Below, in pieces: positions 11,058-19,660 of a DNA stretch of 32,163 bases. The first letter of the stretch is position 1, and the number at the start of each line of letters is the position of its first letter. Below the pieces are notes generated by a model, which did not search any database, was not told where the DNA came from, and saw nothing but the letters and a program-made list of their open reading frames with translations. Origin of the DNA: a virus. Where the stretch lies: positions 1 through 32,163 of IMG/VR virus record IMGVR_UViG_3300042894_000116; one strand, 5' to 3'. Both the position numbers and the translations under genes were made by a program.

Positions 11058-12400
11058 ACTCGCTTATACAACAGAACCATTGCATTGGTAATTAAAGTTG
11101 TTGCAGCGCCTGAAATTTGCGTGGCAACAACTGTAACAGTGTTTGCGGCTGTCGGTTGCGCGTGCATTACAAAATTTGACGGTATTACCGTGCCAAAAGC
11201 CAAGCCAATTTCATCCCCAACAACTGCGCCGGGAACAGTTATTGCAACCGTTGAGGAGCCGGGCACCGCGCCAGGAGCTGCAAAACTCAAATTAAAATAT
11301 TCTTGCCAATACCCATCGGTGTCAAATAAATAAACACCGTTGAGAGTGTTTGCTTTGCGTTGAGAATATTTTGTTTGCCCAGGCCCCGTTATTCCACCGG
11401 TAATAAATTGGTTATTTTCAAAAATAACAGGGTGATATAAAGTGGATGTGGTTGGATCATTTACAAATACATCCTGTCCCATTCTGTTATTGAGGAAAAC
11501 CATAGGGACATTAGGAGTAGCGTCAAAGCTGTTTCCTACTATCTGATTTATGGCGTTGTCTTCAATAACAATGGGTTGGGCTGATTCGCTATATATAACA
11601 TCAACTAATGACAGAAATTTAGTGCCTATTGTGCTTTCGGAATAGCATAACTTCATGTTGAAGTGGCTTACACCAACAACTTGGATCGCTTGGTCGTCAA
11701 AATTTGCAAAATGGCAACCATAAAAATCTGTTTGACTGGAGCCTTGAAGCCGCGCACTGGTTTTAGTTTTGTTAAAAAAGCAGTTGTAAAACTTGTTTTC
11801 AATGGTGTTAGTTTTCACCACGTTCAATGCCTGCGCTGCAAAATTTGCAGTGGCTGTGTCATATCCTGTTGCAAAAATGCAATTGCGGAAGATATTGAAA
11901 TCAACTTGCAGGTTGATTACGGAATCACCCAAATAAACAATCGTTCCAGTGGATGCCGTAGCTCCTTCAAAGGTGCAGTTGCTCCATTCGTGCTTAAAGC
12001 ATCCCTGCTGAAGTTGCACAACAATGTCTGAAAATCCGCCGCCGTCAAAAGAGATGTTTTCAACCACTAGATTGTGCGAGTAGTTAAAGCGCCAAAAAAC
12101 AGAATTGGAAGCCCTGGCCTTGATGCGTGTTGTCTTGGCTGTCGATTCTTGAAAAGAACCAGCAAGAGCAGCAACTTCACCAACAAGACGAATTGCACCA
12201 ATCCCGGGAGTTGTGTCACCCCAAAGAATTTGATCGCACATGTAAGTGCCAGAGGGGAAATAGACGCAACCTGCGCCACTTACCATTGCGGCTTTGATGG
12301 CAGCAGTGTCGTCTGTAACCCCATCACCCTTGGCACCAAAGTCTAAGACGTTTGCATACGCCCCAGAAATCATCGAGTTTGTAACTTTAGTCAGCGACAT
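11054..12400 (-). CDS. Tailspike with pectate-lyase-like beta-helix
   Basis: A 448-residue protein. Residues about 16-40 (N-V-L-D-F-G-A-K-G-D-G-V-T-D-D-T-A-A-I) are the typical opening of the pectate-lyase-3 right-handed beta-helix found in phage tailspikes. The next about 300 residues show repeated short Asn/Phe/Ile strands as expected of helix rungs. The last about 80 (A-A-P-G-A-V-P-G-S-S-T-V-A-I-T-V) look like a separate trimerisation or tip domain. It should bind or cleave host surface polysaccharide. It lacks a P22-type head-binding domain; that function seems to be in the separate gene at 13238-13723. A/T-rich relative to neighbours. Confidence 0.88.
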   Translation of the reverse strand: MSLTKVTNSMISGAYANVLDFGAKGDGVTDDTAAIKAAMVSGAGCVYFPSGTYMCDQILWGDTTPGIGAIRLVGEVAALAGSFQESTAKTTRIKARASNSVFWRFNYSHNLVVENISFDGGGFSDIVVQLQQGCFKHEWSNCTFEGATASTGTIVYLGDSVINLQVDFNIFRNCIFATGYDTATANFAAQALNVVKTNTIENKFYNCFFNKTKTSARLQGSSQTDFYGCHFANFDDQAIQVVGVSHFNMKLCYSESTIGTKFLSLVDVIYSESAQPIVIEDNAINQIVGNSFDATPNVPMVFLNNRMGQDVFVNDPTTSTLYHPVIFENNQFITGGITGPGQTKYSQRKANTLNGVYLFDTDGYWQEYFNLSFAAPGAVPGSSTVAITVPGAVVGDEIGLAFGTVIPSNFVMHAQPTAANTVTVVATQISGAATTLITNAMVLLYKRV

Positions 12401-12410
12401 TGATTACCTT

Positions 12411-13226
12411 TCAAACCATGTAGGTGATGGTAAATTTAAATTGAAGAATAGGTGAAACACCGGGACCCCAAAGAAAAACATCACTTCCAGAAACACCCAC
12501 AATATAACCAGCGTTGTACGCTGAAGTGTGTGCTGCTCCATCAAATTCTTCAGATGGCGCAAATGGAAGACCACCGCAAATAAGTGCCCCAGCAACCGCT
12601 GCTAAAGTTGTGCTTCCCTGTAGTTTTCCAAATACAGTCACCAGTCTTCCGACTTTTGTGTAAGTGCCTGAAGAAGTAAAAGTTCCAACAACCGTTAGAC
12701 CAGCGCCTTGCGTGGGTGTCCAAGTGCCTTCTTCATAGTCAGCCAGCAACTCGCTTGTACCTGTGCCCGGTGTGGCAGAAAAGTCGATGCCTTGACCGCT
12801 TGCGACAATCAGATTACCAGTGGACAGTGTGACGTTGCCCACCAAGGTCGGGGCTGTTGCCAGCACGTTGTCTCCAGTGCCTGTGTTGGTGACGCTGACG
12901 ATCTCTTTGCTGGCGTTCAAAGCCAGAGCTGTCGAGGCGGTCAAGCCTGACAGGGTGCTTATGCCTGAGACGGACAGATTCACGCCATTCAGATCAGCGC
13001 CGCCCTCAACTCGTTGCCAGACCGAGCCGTTAAAGGTTGCAAGATCACCCACGCCCCAGTTGCTGATGCCGTTCAGATTGGTTGAGCCTGCTGTGCCGAC
13101 AACGTAGTAGTCGCCCTTTGTGCCAACGCTGGAAGCCAGCGCAGGGCTGTTGGCGTTGGCATCCCACGTGCCCTTGAAGTTCAACGCACCGATGGCGTTG
13201 GTGATGGACGAGACAGTTTTTAACAT
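12411..13226 (-). CDS. Tail fibre-like protein
   Basis: Encodes 271 residues. The N-terminus has a carbohydrate-module-like stretch (L-N-F-K-G-T-W-D-A-N-A-N-S-P, about residues 15-28, with G-D-Y-Y-V-V about 38-43). The middle carries repeat-like segments (L-N-G-V-N-L-S-V-S-G-I-S-T-L-S-G-L, about 79-95). The C-terminal half shows L-L-A-D-Y-E-E-G-T-W-T-P-T (about 161-173) and G-T-Y-T-K-V-G-R-L-V-T-V-F-G-K-L (about 187-202), a motif pair I recall at the ends of many tail fibres. It sits between the head-binding adaptor and the beta-helix spike, so it may link them or act as a second fibre. Confidence 0.82.
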   Translation of the reverse strand: MLKTVSSITNAIGALNFKGTWDANANSPALASSVGTKGDYYVVGTAGSTNLNGISNWGVGDLATFNGSVWQRVEGGADLNGVNLSVSGISTLSGLTASTALALNASKEIVSVTNTGTGDNVLATAPTLVGNVTLSTGNLIVASGQGIDFSATPGTGTSELLADYEEGTWTPTQGAGLTVVGTFTSSGTYTKVGRLVTVFGKLQGSTTLAAVAGALICGGLPFAPSEEFDGAAHTSAYNAGYIVGVSGSDVFLWGPGVSPILQFKFTITYMV

Positions 13227-13237
13227 TCTGGTTCTCC

Positions 13238-13723
13238 TTAGAACACGAATTCAATGATCGATGTGAATGGCGGTGCTTCTGAGAATGTCACCGAACCAGA
13301 GGTCACTGTGTAGGTGTTTTGATTCTGATACACGCCGTTGATGTAGATGGCCATCGGCACAGAAGACACTGGAAATATGGTCTGCACGCCAGTGCCTGTA
13401 GCATTGGTTACGGCAGATCCACTACCAGCAGAATTGCCATTCAGCGAGGTGTAAACCACAGAGCCGTTTTTGTCCTGGACTTGAATGCTGTAATCACTGC
13501 CCACATAAAAGCGTGTTGGCGTACCCTGATAAACAGGATACCCACCAGAGGTGCGGATTGGCTGCACAGCCGGGATGGTCAGCGCAGCATCAAAGAACGC
13601 AGCGATGGGGTTAACAATGGGGTTGAGATTGACCGCACCAATAAAGATGTAGCCGTTCTCCAGCGGCTGACCATCAGCATCGGCAAATGCTGGATATGGC
13701 GGTTCTACTGAGAGTGCGGACAT
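13238..13723 (-). CDS. Tailspike head-binding / adaptor protein
   Basis: Encodes 161 residues. The first about 100 have P-P-Y-P-A-F-A-D-A-D-G-Q-P-L-E-N-G-Y-I-F (residues 8-27), N-P-I-A-A-F-F-D (38-45) and Y-S-I-Q-V-Q-D-K-N-G-S-V-V-Y (about 78-91). This resembles the head-binding domain of the P22 tailspike, which attaches the spike to the tail machine. The remaining about 60 (I-Y-I-N-G-V-Y-Q-N-Q-N-T-Y) form a small adaptor domain with no enzyme part. A spike split into adaptor and separate catalytic chain fits. Its start overlaps the stop of the ejection gene as TAATG. Confidence 0.85.
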   Translation of the reverse strand: MSALSVEPPYPAFADADGQPLENGYIFIGAVNLNPIVNPIAAFFDAALTIPAVQPIRTSGGYPVYQGTPTRFYVGSDYSIQVQDKNGSVVYTSLNGNSAGSGSAVTNATGTGVQTIFPVSSVPMAIYINGVYQNQNTYTVTSGSVTFSEAPPFTSIIEFVF

Positions 13724-16218
13724 TACTGGTTCTCCTGTGAGAGTTGGCGCTCAGTTTGCAGTGCAGACTGTAAGAATTGAACCCGAGCATCTAGCTCTTT
13801 GGGCAATTTAATTTGGTCTGCAAACTTCTGGAACGATTGTGACATAGCAGTGCTACGAAGGGTAGCGTTACTCGCTTGGCCTGTGGTTGCCGCCTCGACT
13901 GCAAGTTTCTGAAACGCTGGATCAGCAAATAGCTTGGCTGCTTTTTCAATGCCAGCACCTTTTGCACCAGCCATATAGCCAATGATGTCAGGTGCAATAA
14001 AACCGCCACCAGGAACTGTACCAACTACGCCTGTAACAACACGCTGTGCAGCTCCGCTTGAAATTATTTGGCTAAACAAGCCATTGATAGCCATGTCACC
14101 AAGTATTTGATTGGCTTTGCCTGTTGTTGGAATGCGAGACTGTGCATCAGCAATGCGCCTGGAAACCTCAAAAAGGTCACGTGATGCACGATCCCACTCT
14201 GGCCCCATGATCTTGACCATCTGTGCATAGACAGGCGGATTGGCTCTAAGGCCACGATAAACCTTTGTGTATTCGGTTGGACTAAAAACGGTTTCACCAA
14301 CACCAGCACGACCTGCTGCCTTACCAGCCGTGACTGAGGCCAATGCCGTAGCCACGGTTTCTTTTCGCAACTCTTCTGGCACGACTTTCATCAGCCTATT
14401 AAACGCTGCTGCATCACCTTTGGAGGCTGTTGATATTGCCGACTGCATCTTTTGCGCCACGCTGCCATCAACCTCTTTGCCAAACGCACCAATAATTCTT
14501 TCATCAAGCGCACCTTTTTTTGCAGTCAACAAGTTTGCTGCGCGAAGTTGTCGCCGAAGTTCTGCACCGCCAAAAGCCTCAGCCGTATCAAGCTGATCTT
14601 TTGCCAATGCCGATTCAAGTTGTTTGATGATGCCAACATTAAGATTTGTTGAATAAATGTTTGGCGTTGCTGCTCGCTTGGTCGCACCGAGCATACTTTT
14701 TTGAAATGACACATCGCCATAACTCATGCCATCTTTAAGCATTTCCTCAAGGCTTTTTATTGCGGCATTTTTCTTGGCTGACCTAGGTAAATCTGTGCGG
14801 ATTCTTGCTAGAGTATCTGCCAAATTGCGCGTCTCAGATGGAAAAGATTTTGGTACTACTGCATCAACTTGATCGTAAAGATTTTTGGCATCTGTTACAA
14901 GTTGTGTACGTGTACCTGTCAGGTTGTCCAGAATCTTTTGCGATGTTGCGCCTGTAGCTGGTCGGCCTTCAATAAAGGCAGCATCAAACTCTTGGGAAAT
15001 CTCATCAGCACGCTGAATTGCCGCACGGGTTGTAGCCTCCCATGCTGCCTCTGCCTCGCCAGCAACTTTTGCCCGAGTCAGGCCTACGGCACTTCGCACT
15101 TGAGCATTGTCTGACAGCACATCAAAAGGCACATCGATGTTTAACCTTTGAGCAGCAGCCGCAGCCTCTGGGTTAACTTGTGCCATGTCAATAAGGCGTG
15201 CTTTTGCAGCCGATGACCCTGGGCCAATACCAGAAGCCTTGCGTGCAAGATTTAAGACTTCGCTGGCATCTGTGCGCTCTAGCGTAGCAGTGAAGTTCAT
15301 GGGTGCAGCCTCGGCAACAGCCTCCACCGTTTCGGCTGCTGCTACTGGTGCTGCCGCCGGGACTTCTGGCATTGCAGCCGCCATTGGCATTGGCTCGGGT
15401 GCTACCGCTGCTGGCTGGACTTCTGGGGCCATTGCTGTCCCCATAGGTGCGCCAGGGGCCGCTGGTGATGGCCTTGCTGCTGCTGGCGCTGGTCTGCCTG
15501 TAATGCGTCTTGTGCCTTCCCTCACAGCTTGGACAACTGGCGGTGCAGCTCTTTGCAAAATTTGCCCCGCTGGGCCTGTTGCTGCGGCAATGCCAATCTC
15601 AGTTGGGCTAATGGCTCCGCCAGTGCCAGCTTGTGATAACTCAATAGCCGCCTGTGTTGCACCAGCTCCAAGAATTGCGCCTGGAATAGTTGCGGCTCGT
15701 CCCGCTGGAGTGAAGGCTGCAATGCCACCGATTGCACGTGGGATGTCACCAAGTGTAAAGCCTGGTGGAATTGCATATTCTTTTTGATCGACTGAGGAAC
15801 GCATCAAGAAGTTGCCTTTGGCATCTTGACGAACCTGCACGCCAGGAAAGTTAGCTTGCAGAATCTGCACAGTCTCTTTAGGGTTGCTCATTAGCGTGCC
15901 AAGAGCCGTTTTAAAGGATGCCACGCTCATCTGATTAAGCTCTGGCATAGATGTCCACTCTGGCAGTGCTTGTGTCTCAGGCGTTGCACGTGCTCTACCT
16001 GTAATCGATTCAGCCAACCCTGCCAAGAATCCAGTGGGCTGTTCAGTTGGTATTGTTTCTGGTGCTAAAGAAGGTGCGGCGGCTGTTGGCGCTGCGGCTG
16101 GCTGTTGACCAGCTCGTATTGCTGCTACACGGGCTTTAAGTTGTGGCGAGTCCGGCGGGACATCATCAGGAATGTTATCTACTGTGATGCCATCTTTTGT
16201 GGTTATGGAGTAGGCCAT
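13723..16218 (-). CDS. Large ejection / internal virion protein (P22 gp16 position)
   Basis: An 831-residue protein. It starts MAYSITTKDGITVDNIPDDV, followed by a long Ala/Pro-rich disordered part to about residue 300, with a hydrophobic Gly/Ala segment near 160-195. The second half is mainly helical (I-E-G-R-P-A-T-G, S-L-E-E-M-L-K-D-G-M). Third in the gp7-gp20-gp16 order of P22, it is probably ejected with the DNA to make the channel across the envelope. P22 gp16 is 609 aa, so this one is about 220 residues longer, mostly from the Ala/Pro part. No transglycosylase motif was seen. Confidence 0.75.
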   Translation of the reverse strand: MAYSITTKDGITVDNIPDDVPPDSPQLKARVAAIRAGQQPAAAPTAAAPSLAPETIPTEQPTGFLAGLAESITGRARATPETQALPEWTSMPELNQMSVASFKTALGTLMSNPKETVQILQANFPGVQVRQDAKGNFLMRSSVDQKEYAIPPGFTLGDIPRAIGGIAAFTPAGRAATIPGAILGAGATQAAIELSQAGTGGAISPTEIGIAAATGPAGQILQRAAPPVVQAVREGTRRITGRPAPAAARPSPAAPGAPMGTAMAPEVQPAAVAPEPMPMAAAMPEVPAAAPVAAAETVEAVAEAAPMNFTATLERTDASEVLNLARKASGIGPGSSAAKARLIDMAQVNPEAAAAAQRLNIDVPFDVLSDNAQVRSAVGLTRAKVAGEAEAAWEATTRAAIQRADEISQEFDAAFIEGRPATGATSQKILDNLTGTRTQLVTDAKNLYDQVDAVVPKSFPSETRNLADTLARIRTDLPRSAKKNAAIKSLEEMLKDGMSYGDVSFQKSMLGATKRAATPNIYSTNLNVGIIKQLESALAKDQLDTAEAFGGAELRRQLRAANLLTAKKGALDERIIGAFGKEVDGSVAQKMQSAISTASKGDAAAFNRLMKVVPEELRKETVATALASVTAGKAAGRAGVGETVFSPTEYTKVYRGLRANPPVYAQMVKIMGPEWDRASRDLFEVSRRIADAQSRIPTTGKANQILGDMAINGLFSQIISSGAAQRVVTGVVGTVPGGGFIAPDIIGYMAGAKGAGIEKAAKLFADPAFQKLAVEAATTGQASNATLRSTAMSQSFQKFADQIKLPKELDARVQFLQSALQTERQLSQENQ

Positions 16219-16219
16219 A

Positions 16220-17533
16220 TTAGTAATCCACAGTCACATTGCGGGTTGCACCAAATACGTTTTCAGGATTCAGTTTGTAGTTCTTCACCACAATGCCCAA
16301 GTCCTTTTTTTCTTGTTCGGCTTTTTTTTCTGCTGCATCTAAATATTGCTTGGCAAGTGCAACATATTCTCCACGCTGCTTTGAATCTAGGCTAAACAAT
16401 TGTCCACTTTGAATTTTTGTTGCCTGATTGGTCAGACGCTCAAAAAGGCCAGCAGTATCTCTTGCAGTAGCAAATTCAGTTTCACGCACCACAGAGCCAG
16501 GGTCGAGCATCTTCATGAACCCAGTAATCAAGGCAATGTCACCAGGGCCAGTTTTTGCATCAGCAGATGATTTAAGGTTGCTGTAAATACCACCAAGTTC
16601 ACCATACACCTTGCTGCGGCCTTGCCACTCTTTGCGTATTTTTTCTTCTTGGGTAAACTTCTTATCAGGGTCAACACCGCCTGATGCTTTGAGTGCTGCC
16701 AATGCAAGCGCTGCTTGTTGAGTTTCCACGCCAAGTTTTCTTGTGGCGGCCAGTGCTTGGTTTGCCTGATTGGTCGTCAAGCCAAGATCAGCTGCACGCT
16801 TTTTGATTGCGTCTTGAGCCACTTGCTCGGCGTACTTTGCCTCGACCTGTGCTTTGTCAGCTTGTGCTTGTGCCAGCTTATTTTCTGCCTCGGCTTTTTT
16901 AACGTCATCTGCCGCTGTTGCAACAGCATTTAATGCTTCCTGCTCTGCTTTTGTAGCCTCTGCCATTGCTTTTTGAACAGTAGCAGGGGCTGTACTTGCT
17001 TTTAGTCTTGCCTCAACTTGCTTTTGGAATCGATCAGGATCTGCCATTGCTAATGCAGAATTCACGTTAGCTTGTGCGCCTAGTACATCATCACGTTCTA
17101 ATGCTTCTAGTGCATCTTCGTAAATGCCAGTAGGCAAATTGGAATTTTTACGAGCCGTTATGAAGGTCTGCAATCTTTCCTTGGCAACTTCTGGTCTTTT
17201 ATTTTCCAAAGCCGTGGAAACTTCAAAACCTTGGCTGAATTCGTTTGCCAACGCAGTCTCGCCAAAACCCTTTCGAGCTTCAGCAAATGCCTCACGCTGT
17301 TGCGGATACTTGGCAATCATCTGACTCCAAGTTTCTTGTGTTGGATTGTTTAGCGCATTTTGCAAGTCTGTTGCATATTGCGCCTTCAAAGTCATTGCCT
17401 GTTCTTGTTTCTCACGCTCTTGTATGCCTTCGCCAATAGCGCGGAAACCCTCTCCCGCTGCCCTGAATGCAGGGGTGAGATCAACAAACTGTGCTGAGTA
17501 ATTTATCGGTTGTGCAAATGGGTTAATCGCCAT
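16220..17533 (-). CDS. DNA ejection protein (P22 gp20 position)
   Basis: A 437-residue, highly helical protein beginning MAINPFAQPINYSAQFVDLT. The region around residues 190-300 is an Ala/Lys/Glu/Gln-rich coiled coil (A-E-N-K-L-A-Q-A-Q-A-D-K-A-Q-V-E-A-K-Y-A). The C-terminal third contains G-P-G-D-I-A-L-I-T-G-F-M-K-M-L-D-P-G-S-V-V-R-E-x-E-F, a motif I recall from phage DNA-transfer proteins. P22 gp20 has 471 aa and the same neighbours. It should be carried inside the head and injected to help DNA cross the envelope. Confidence 0.78.
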   Translation of the reverse strand: MAINPFAQPINYSAQFVDLTPAFRAAGEGFRAIGEGIQEREKQEQAMTLKAQYATDLQNALNNPTQETWSQMIAKYPQQREAFAEARKGFGETALANEFSQGFEVSTALENKRPEVAKERLQTFITARKNSNLPTGIYEDALEALERDDVLGAQANVNSALAMADPDRFQKQVEARLKASTAPATVQKAMAEATKAEQEALNAVATAADDVKKAEAENKLAQAQADKAQVEAKYAEQVAQDAIKKRAADLGLTTNQANQALAATRKLGVETQQAALALAALKASGGVDPDKKFTQEEKIRKEWQGRSKVYGELGGIYSNLKSSADAKTGPGDIALITGFMKMLDPGSVVRETEFATARDTAGLFERLTNQATKIQSGQLFSLDSKQRGEYVALAKQYLDAAEKKAEQEKKDLGIVVKNYKLNPENVFGATRNVTVDY

Positions 17534-17542
17534 GTCAAATCC

Positions 17543-18400
17543 TTAAACTTTGCTGTAATCAACCGCCAAGAAGCCATTAATTTCAGATACAGCATCAGGG
17601 TATACGGCTTGAACTTCTTGCGCCATTAACCCGATCTGTCGAGCGCTGCCCCAGATGTAATCAAATTCGTAAACGCCCAAACCATCTTTGCGAGTTCCAA
17701 TGCGCTTGACATTCTTTTTAAGCCGTTGATCGCTAAATGCTGCTGCACCTGACCCGCCTGCTGCTGCTGCTGGACCACCGCCGAATGCCTTGAAAGCCTC
17801 GCCGCCAGTTTTCAGAGCGCCAAGAACGTCACCGAAAATTTGCCTGTTCACATTACCCGCTGCCAATTGACCGCCAGCCAAAGCAGCGCCTTGATTAGCC
17901 AACAAGTTTGCTACGTTTTGACCTGTTTGCTGTCCAGCAGCAGCTTGACGAACGGCTGTTGATTGCCCAATATTTGTTAGACCACCAAGTTGGCTATATT
18001 GCTCTTCAATCAACTGATTCAATAATTGCGGACGGAACTGTGCTAGTGCTTGTTGCACGTTGCCGCCACGCAATCCACCAGTAGCTGACGCCCGAGACAA
18101 AATAGCTTCTTCGCCCTGTCGTGTCAATTCCTGGAATCTTGAGCCACCAGTAAGTCGATCAATTGCTGCTTGTTCTGCCTCTGGGCCTTGAAGTCCTATA
18201 AGCGCCTGTTGCGCTGTAAGGGCTGGTGCGCCAACAGCTAAATATGGCGACATCAATTCAACCATAGCGTCAAACTGTCTACGCTGTTCTTCGATGCCTC
18301 TTTCTGCTGAAGCTGCTTGTGTTGCTGAGGCTTCTTGCGCTCCTCTGGCTGCTGCCGTTGCGCCAGTGATGCTGCCCAATGCTTTGCGAATAAAACTCAT
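17543..18400 (-). CDS. DNA ejection protein (P22 gp7 position) with C-terminal S74 chaperone domain
   Basis: I use the ATG at 18400, which overlaps the previous stop (ATGA), giving 285 residues; a start at 18412 is also open. Residues 1-220 are Ala/Gln-rich helices opening MSFIRKALGSITGATAAARG, like phage DNA-transfer proteins. The last 64 form a minimal Peptidase S74 (intramolecular chaperone) domain: S-D-Q-R-L-K-K-N-V (S223, K228 as the Ser-Lys dyad) with G-L-M-A-Q-E-V (about 257-263). In that family the domain folds a trimer and then cuts itself off, usually in tailspikes and fibres; here it sits on an internal protein. Confidence 0.82.
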   Translation of the reverse strand: MSFIRKALGSITGATAAARGAQEASATQAASAERGIEEQRRQFDAMVELMSPYLAVGAPALTAQQALIGLQGPEAEQAAIDRLTGGSRFQELTRQGEEAILSRASATGGLRGGNVQQALAQFRPQLLNQLIEEQYSQLGGLTNIGQSTAVRQAAAGQQTGQNVANLLANQGAALAGGQLAAGNVNRQIFGDVLGALKTGGEAFKAFGGGPAAAAGGSGAAAFSDQRLKKNVKRIGTRKDGLGVYEFDYIWGSARQIGLMAQEVQAVYPDAVSEINGFLAVDYSKV

Positions 18401-18843
18401 ATGACACCCCAATCTTGTCGGGTCATACCCAACACATAAACGTCTTTGACCACGCCGTTTTGCACACAGGCAGAACGCAAGCGGCCTTCTACCTTAAAAC
18501 CCAATTTGAGGCAATAATTCTTTGCAGACTCAAGCCCCTCAATGATGTAAGCGGTGACTCGCAAAATTGGTTGGGCAAAAGCCCATGCCAAACAGTCCAC
18601 GCCGAGATCACGTGATTGCTTGAGTGCTGATTTTTTGAGTAAAGCGTGAAGTTCAAGCTCTACAGGGCTTTGCTTGATGGCAATGAAAGCGCCAGAAAAA
18701 TTGTTACCAACCCACGCTGACAGGTATGTTACTTGCGGGTCATGTATTGGCGCAGCAGGGCGATGATCATGCCCGACTTTTGCAATGTAGGGGTCTGCAT
18801 AGACCTCTACTAAATGCTGCTCTGTGATGCCAACCGTGACCAT
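18397..18843 (-). CDS. GNAT-fold protein in the P22 gp14 position
   Basis: The start is the ATG at 18843 behind AGGAG (8-nt spacer); the product is 148 residues. It has the GNAT layout: F-S-G-A-F-I-A-I-K (strands 4-5), then E-L-H-A-L-L-K-K-S-A-L (about residues 64-74) and R-V-T-A-Y-I-I-E-G-L-E-S-A-K-N-Y-C-L-K-L-G-F-K-V-E-G (about 95-120). It lies between the tail genes and gp7/gp20/gp16-like genes, where P22 has gp14, a DUF2824 protein needed for head assembly. Whether it keeps acetyltransferase activity cannot be told; no Q/R-x-x-G-x-G/A acetyl-CoA loop is clear. Confidence 0.72.
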   Translation of the reverse strand: MVTVGITEQHLVEVYADPYIAKVGHDHRPAAPIHDPQVTYLSAWVGNNFSGAFIAIKQSPVELELHALLKKSALKQSRDLGVDCLAWAFAQPILRVTAYIIEGLESAKNYCLKLGFKVEGRLRSACVQNGVVKDVYVLGMTRQDWGVI

Positions 18844-18917
18844 ATGCACAACTCCTGTTCAGGGTGAGCTGCTGGTGGCCCGATAGACTCAGCGGCTCGA
18901 TTTTCGCACAGTTTTAC

Positions 18918-19313
18918 TCAATCCTCATACTCATCGTCTTCCCACGCTTGGCAAACTCTCATGTCATTGCAGATAAAGTTGAGCTTCTCGCAGTGACCAC
19001 GAAACCCTGCACCTTTGTCGTATGCCGCCATCGGGATGCGCTCAATACGGACTTGCGCCATCAGGCTGTTGTCGTAGTAACCACAGTTCGAGCAATGCTT
19101 GCGCCGTGCGTCTTTTTCATCGCACTGCATGGCCTCTGCCAGCCCTAAATAAAACTCTTTGTTGGCCCCAGGCTCATTGGTTGGCATCTCTGGGCCATAG
19201 TTCCAATCCTGTACGGCAATGGCGTAGTTTTTTTTGTTCTCTGCATTGGTGATGAATTCTTCATCCATCGGCAAGCCCATGAATCCCTTGGGCATCATCA
19301 TAAATTTGTCCAT
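18918..19313 (-). CDS. Cys-rich hypothetical protein
   Basis: Encodes 131 residues, start supported by AAGGAG. The first 50 are Met-rich (MDKFMMMPKGFMGLPMDEEF). The C-terminal half has H-C-S-N-C-G-Y-Y-D-N-S (about residues 73-83), H-C-E-K-L-N-F-I-C and V-C-Q-A-W-E, i.e. five clustered cysteines that would suit a zinc or iron-sulphur site. The protein ends very acidic (E-D-D-E-Y-E-D). The C-x2-C ... C-x6-C-x5-C arrangement resembles a family I recall in other phages with P22-like genes; function unknown. Confidence 0.75.
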   Translation of the reverse strand: MDKFMMMPKGFMGLPMDEEFITNAENKKNYAIAVQDWNYGPEMPTNEPGANKEFYLGLAEAMQCDEKDARRKHCSNCGYYDNSLMAQVRIERIPMAAYDKGAGFRGHCEKLNFICNDMRVCQAWEDDEYED

Positions 19314-19324
19314 GCTTGTTCTCC

Positions 19325-19660
19325 TTAACTTATTTCACGACCAGAAGCCCGAATGGTCAGCGATGTTGCCGTCCCTGCGATTGTGGAAATAAACCCACCT
19401 GGTTCTAGCGCCTGGCCCACCAACTCAGGGCAGGTATAGGTTTCATCTGGCACGATGGTTCGGCTATCAACAATCAAGTTTGACGCCCCCGCTGAACCAG
19501 AGACTGTTACCAAGTTGCAACTAAAAGTTACATTGTTGGCGCTGGTATTGGTCACCGTGAACTTGTCAATGATGGCCTTTACATTGACTGCTGTGTATTG
19601 GGTGGTCTGGCTGTTCTCTGCCTGTTTTGCGGGAATCAGCACTTTTATGATTACTGTCAT
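19325..19660 (-). CDS. Small beta-rich structural protein
   Basis: Encodes 111 residues, with no charged helix, rich in Thr/Val/Ser and alternating strands (K-F-T-V-T-N-T-S-A-N-N-V-T-F-S-C-N-L-V-T, about residues 33-52). It looks like an immunoglobulin-like or similar beta-sandwich. The start at 19660 overlaps the end of the tail-needle candidate by 4 nt. Placed between tail and ejection genes, it is likely a minor virion component, but no specific role is recognised. Confidence 0.75.
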   Translation of the reverse strand: MTVIIKVLIPAKQAENSQTTQYTAVNVKAIIDKFTVTNTSANNVTFSCNLVTVSGSAGASNLIVDSRTIVPDETYTCPELVGQALEPGGFISTIAGTATSLTIRASGREIS

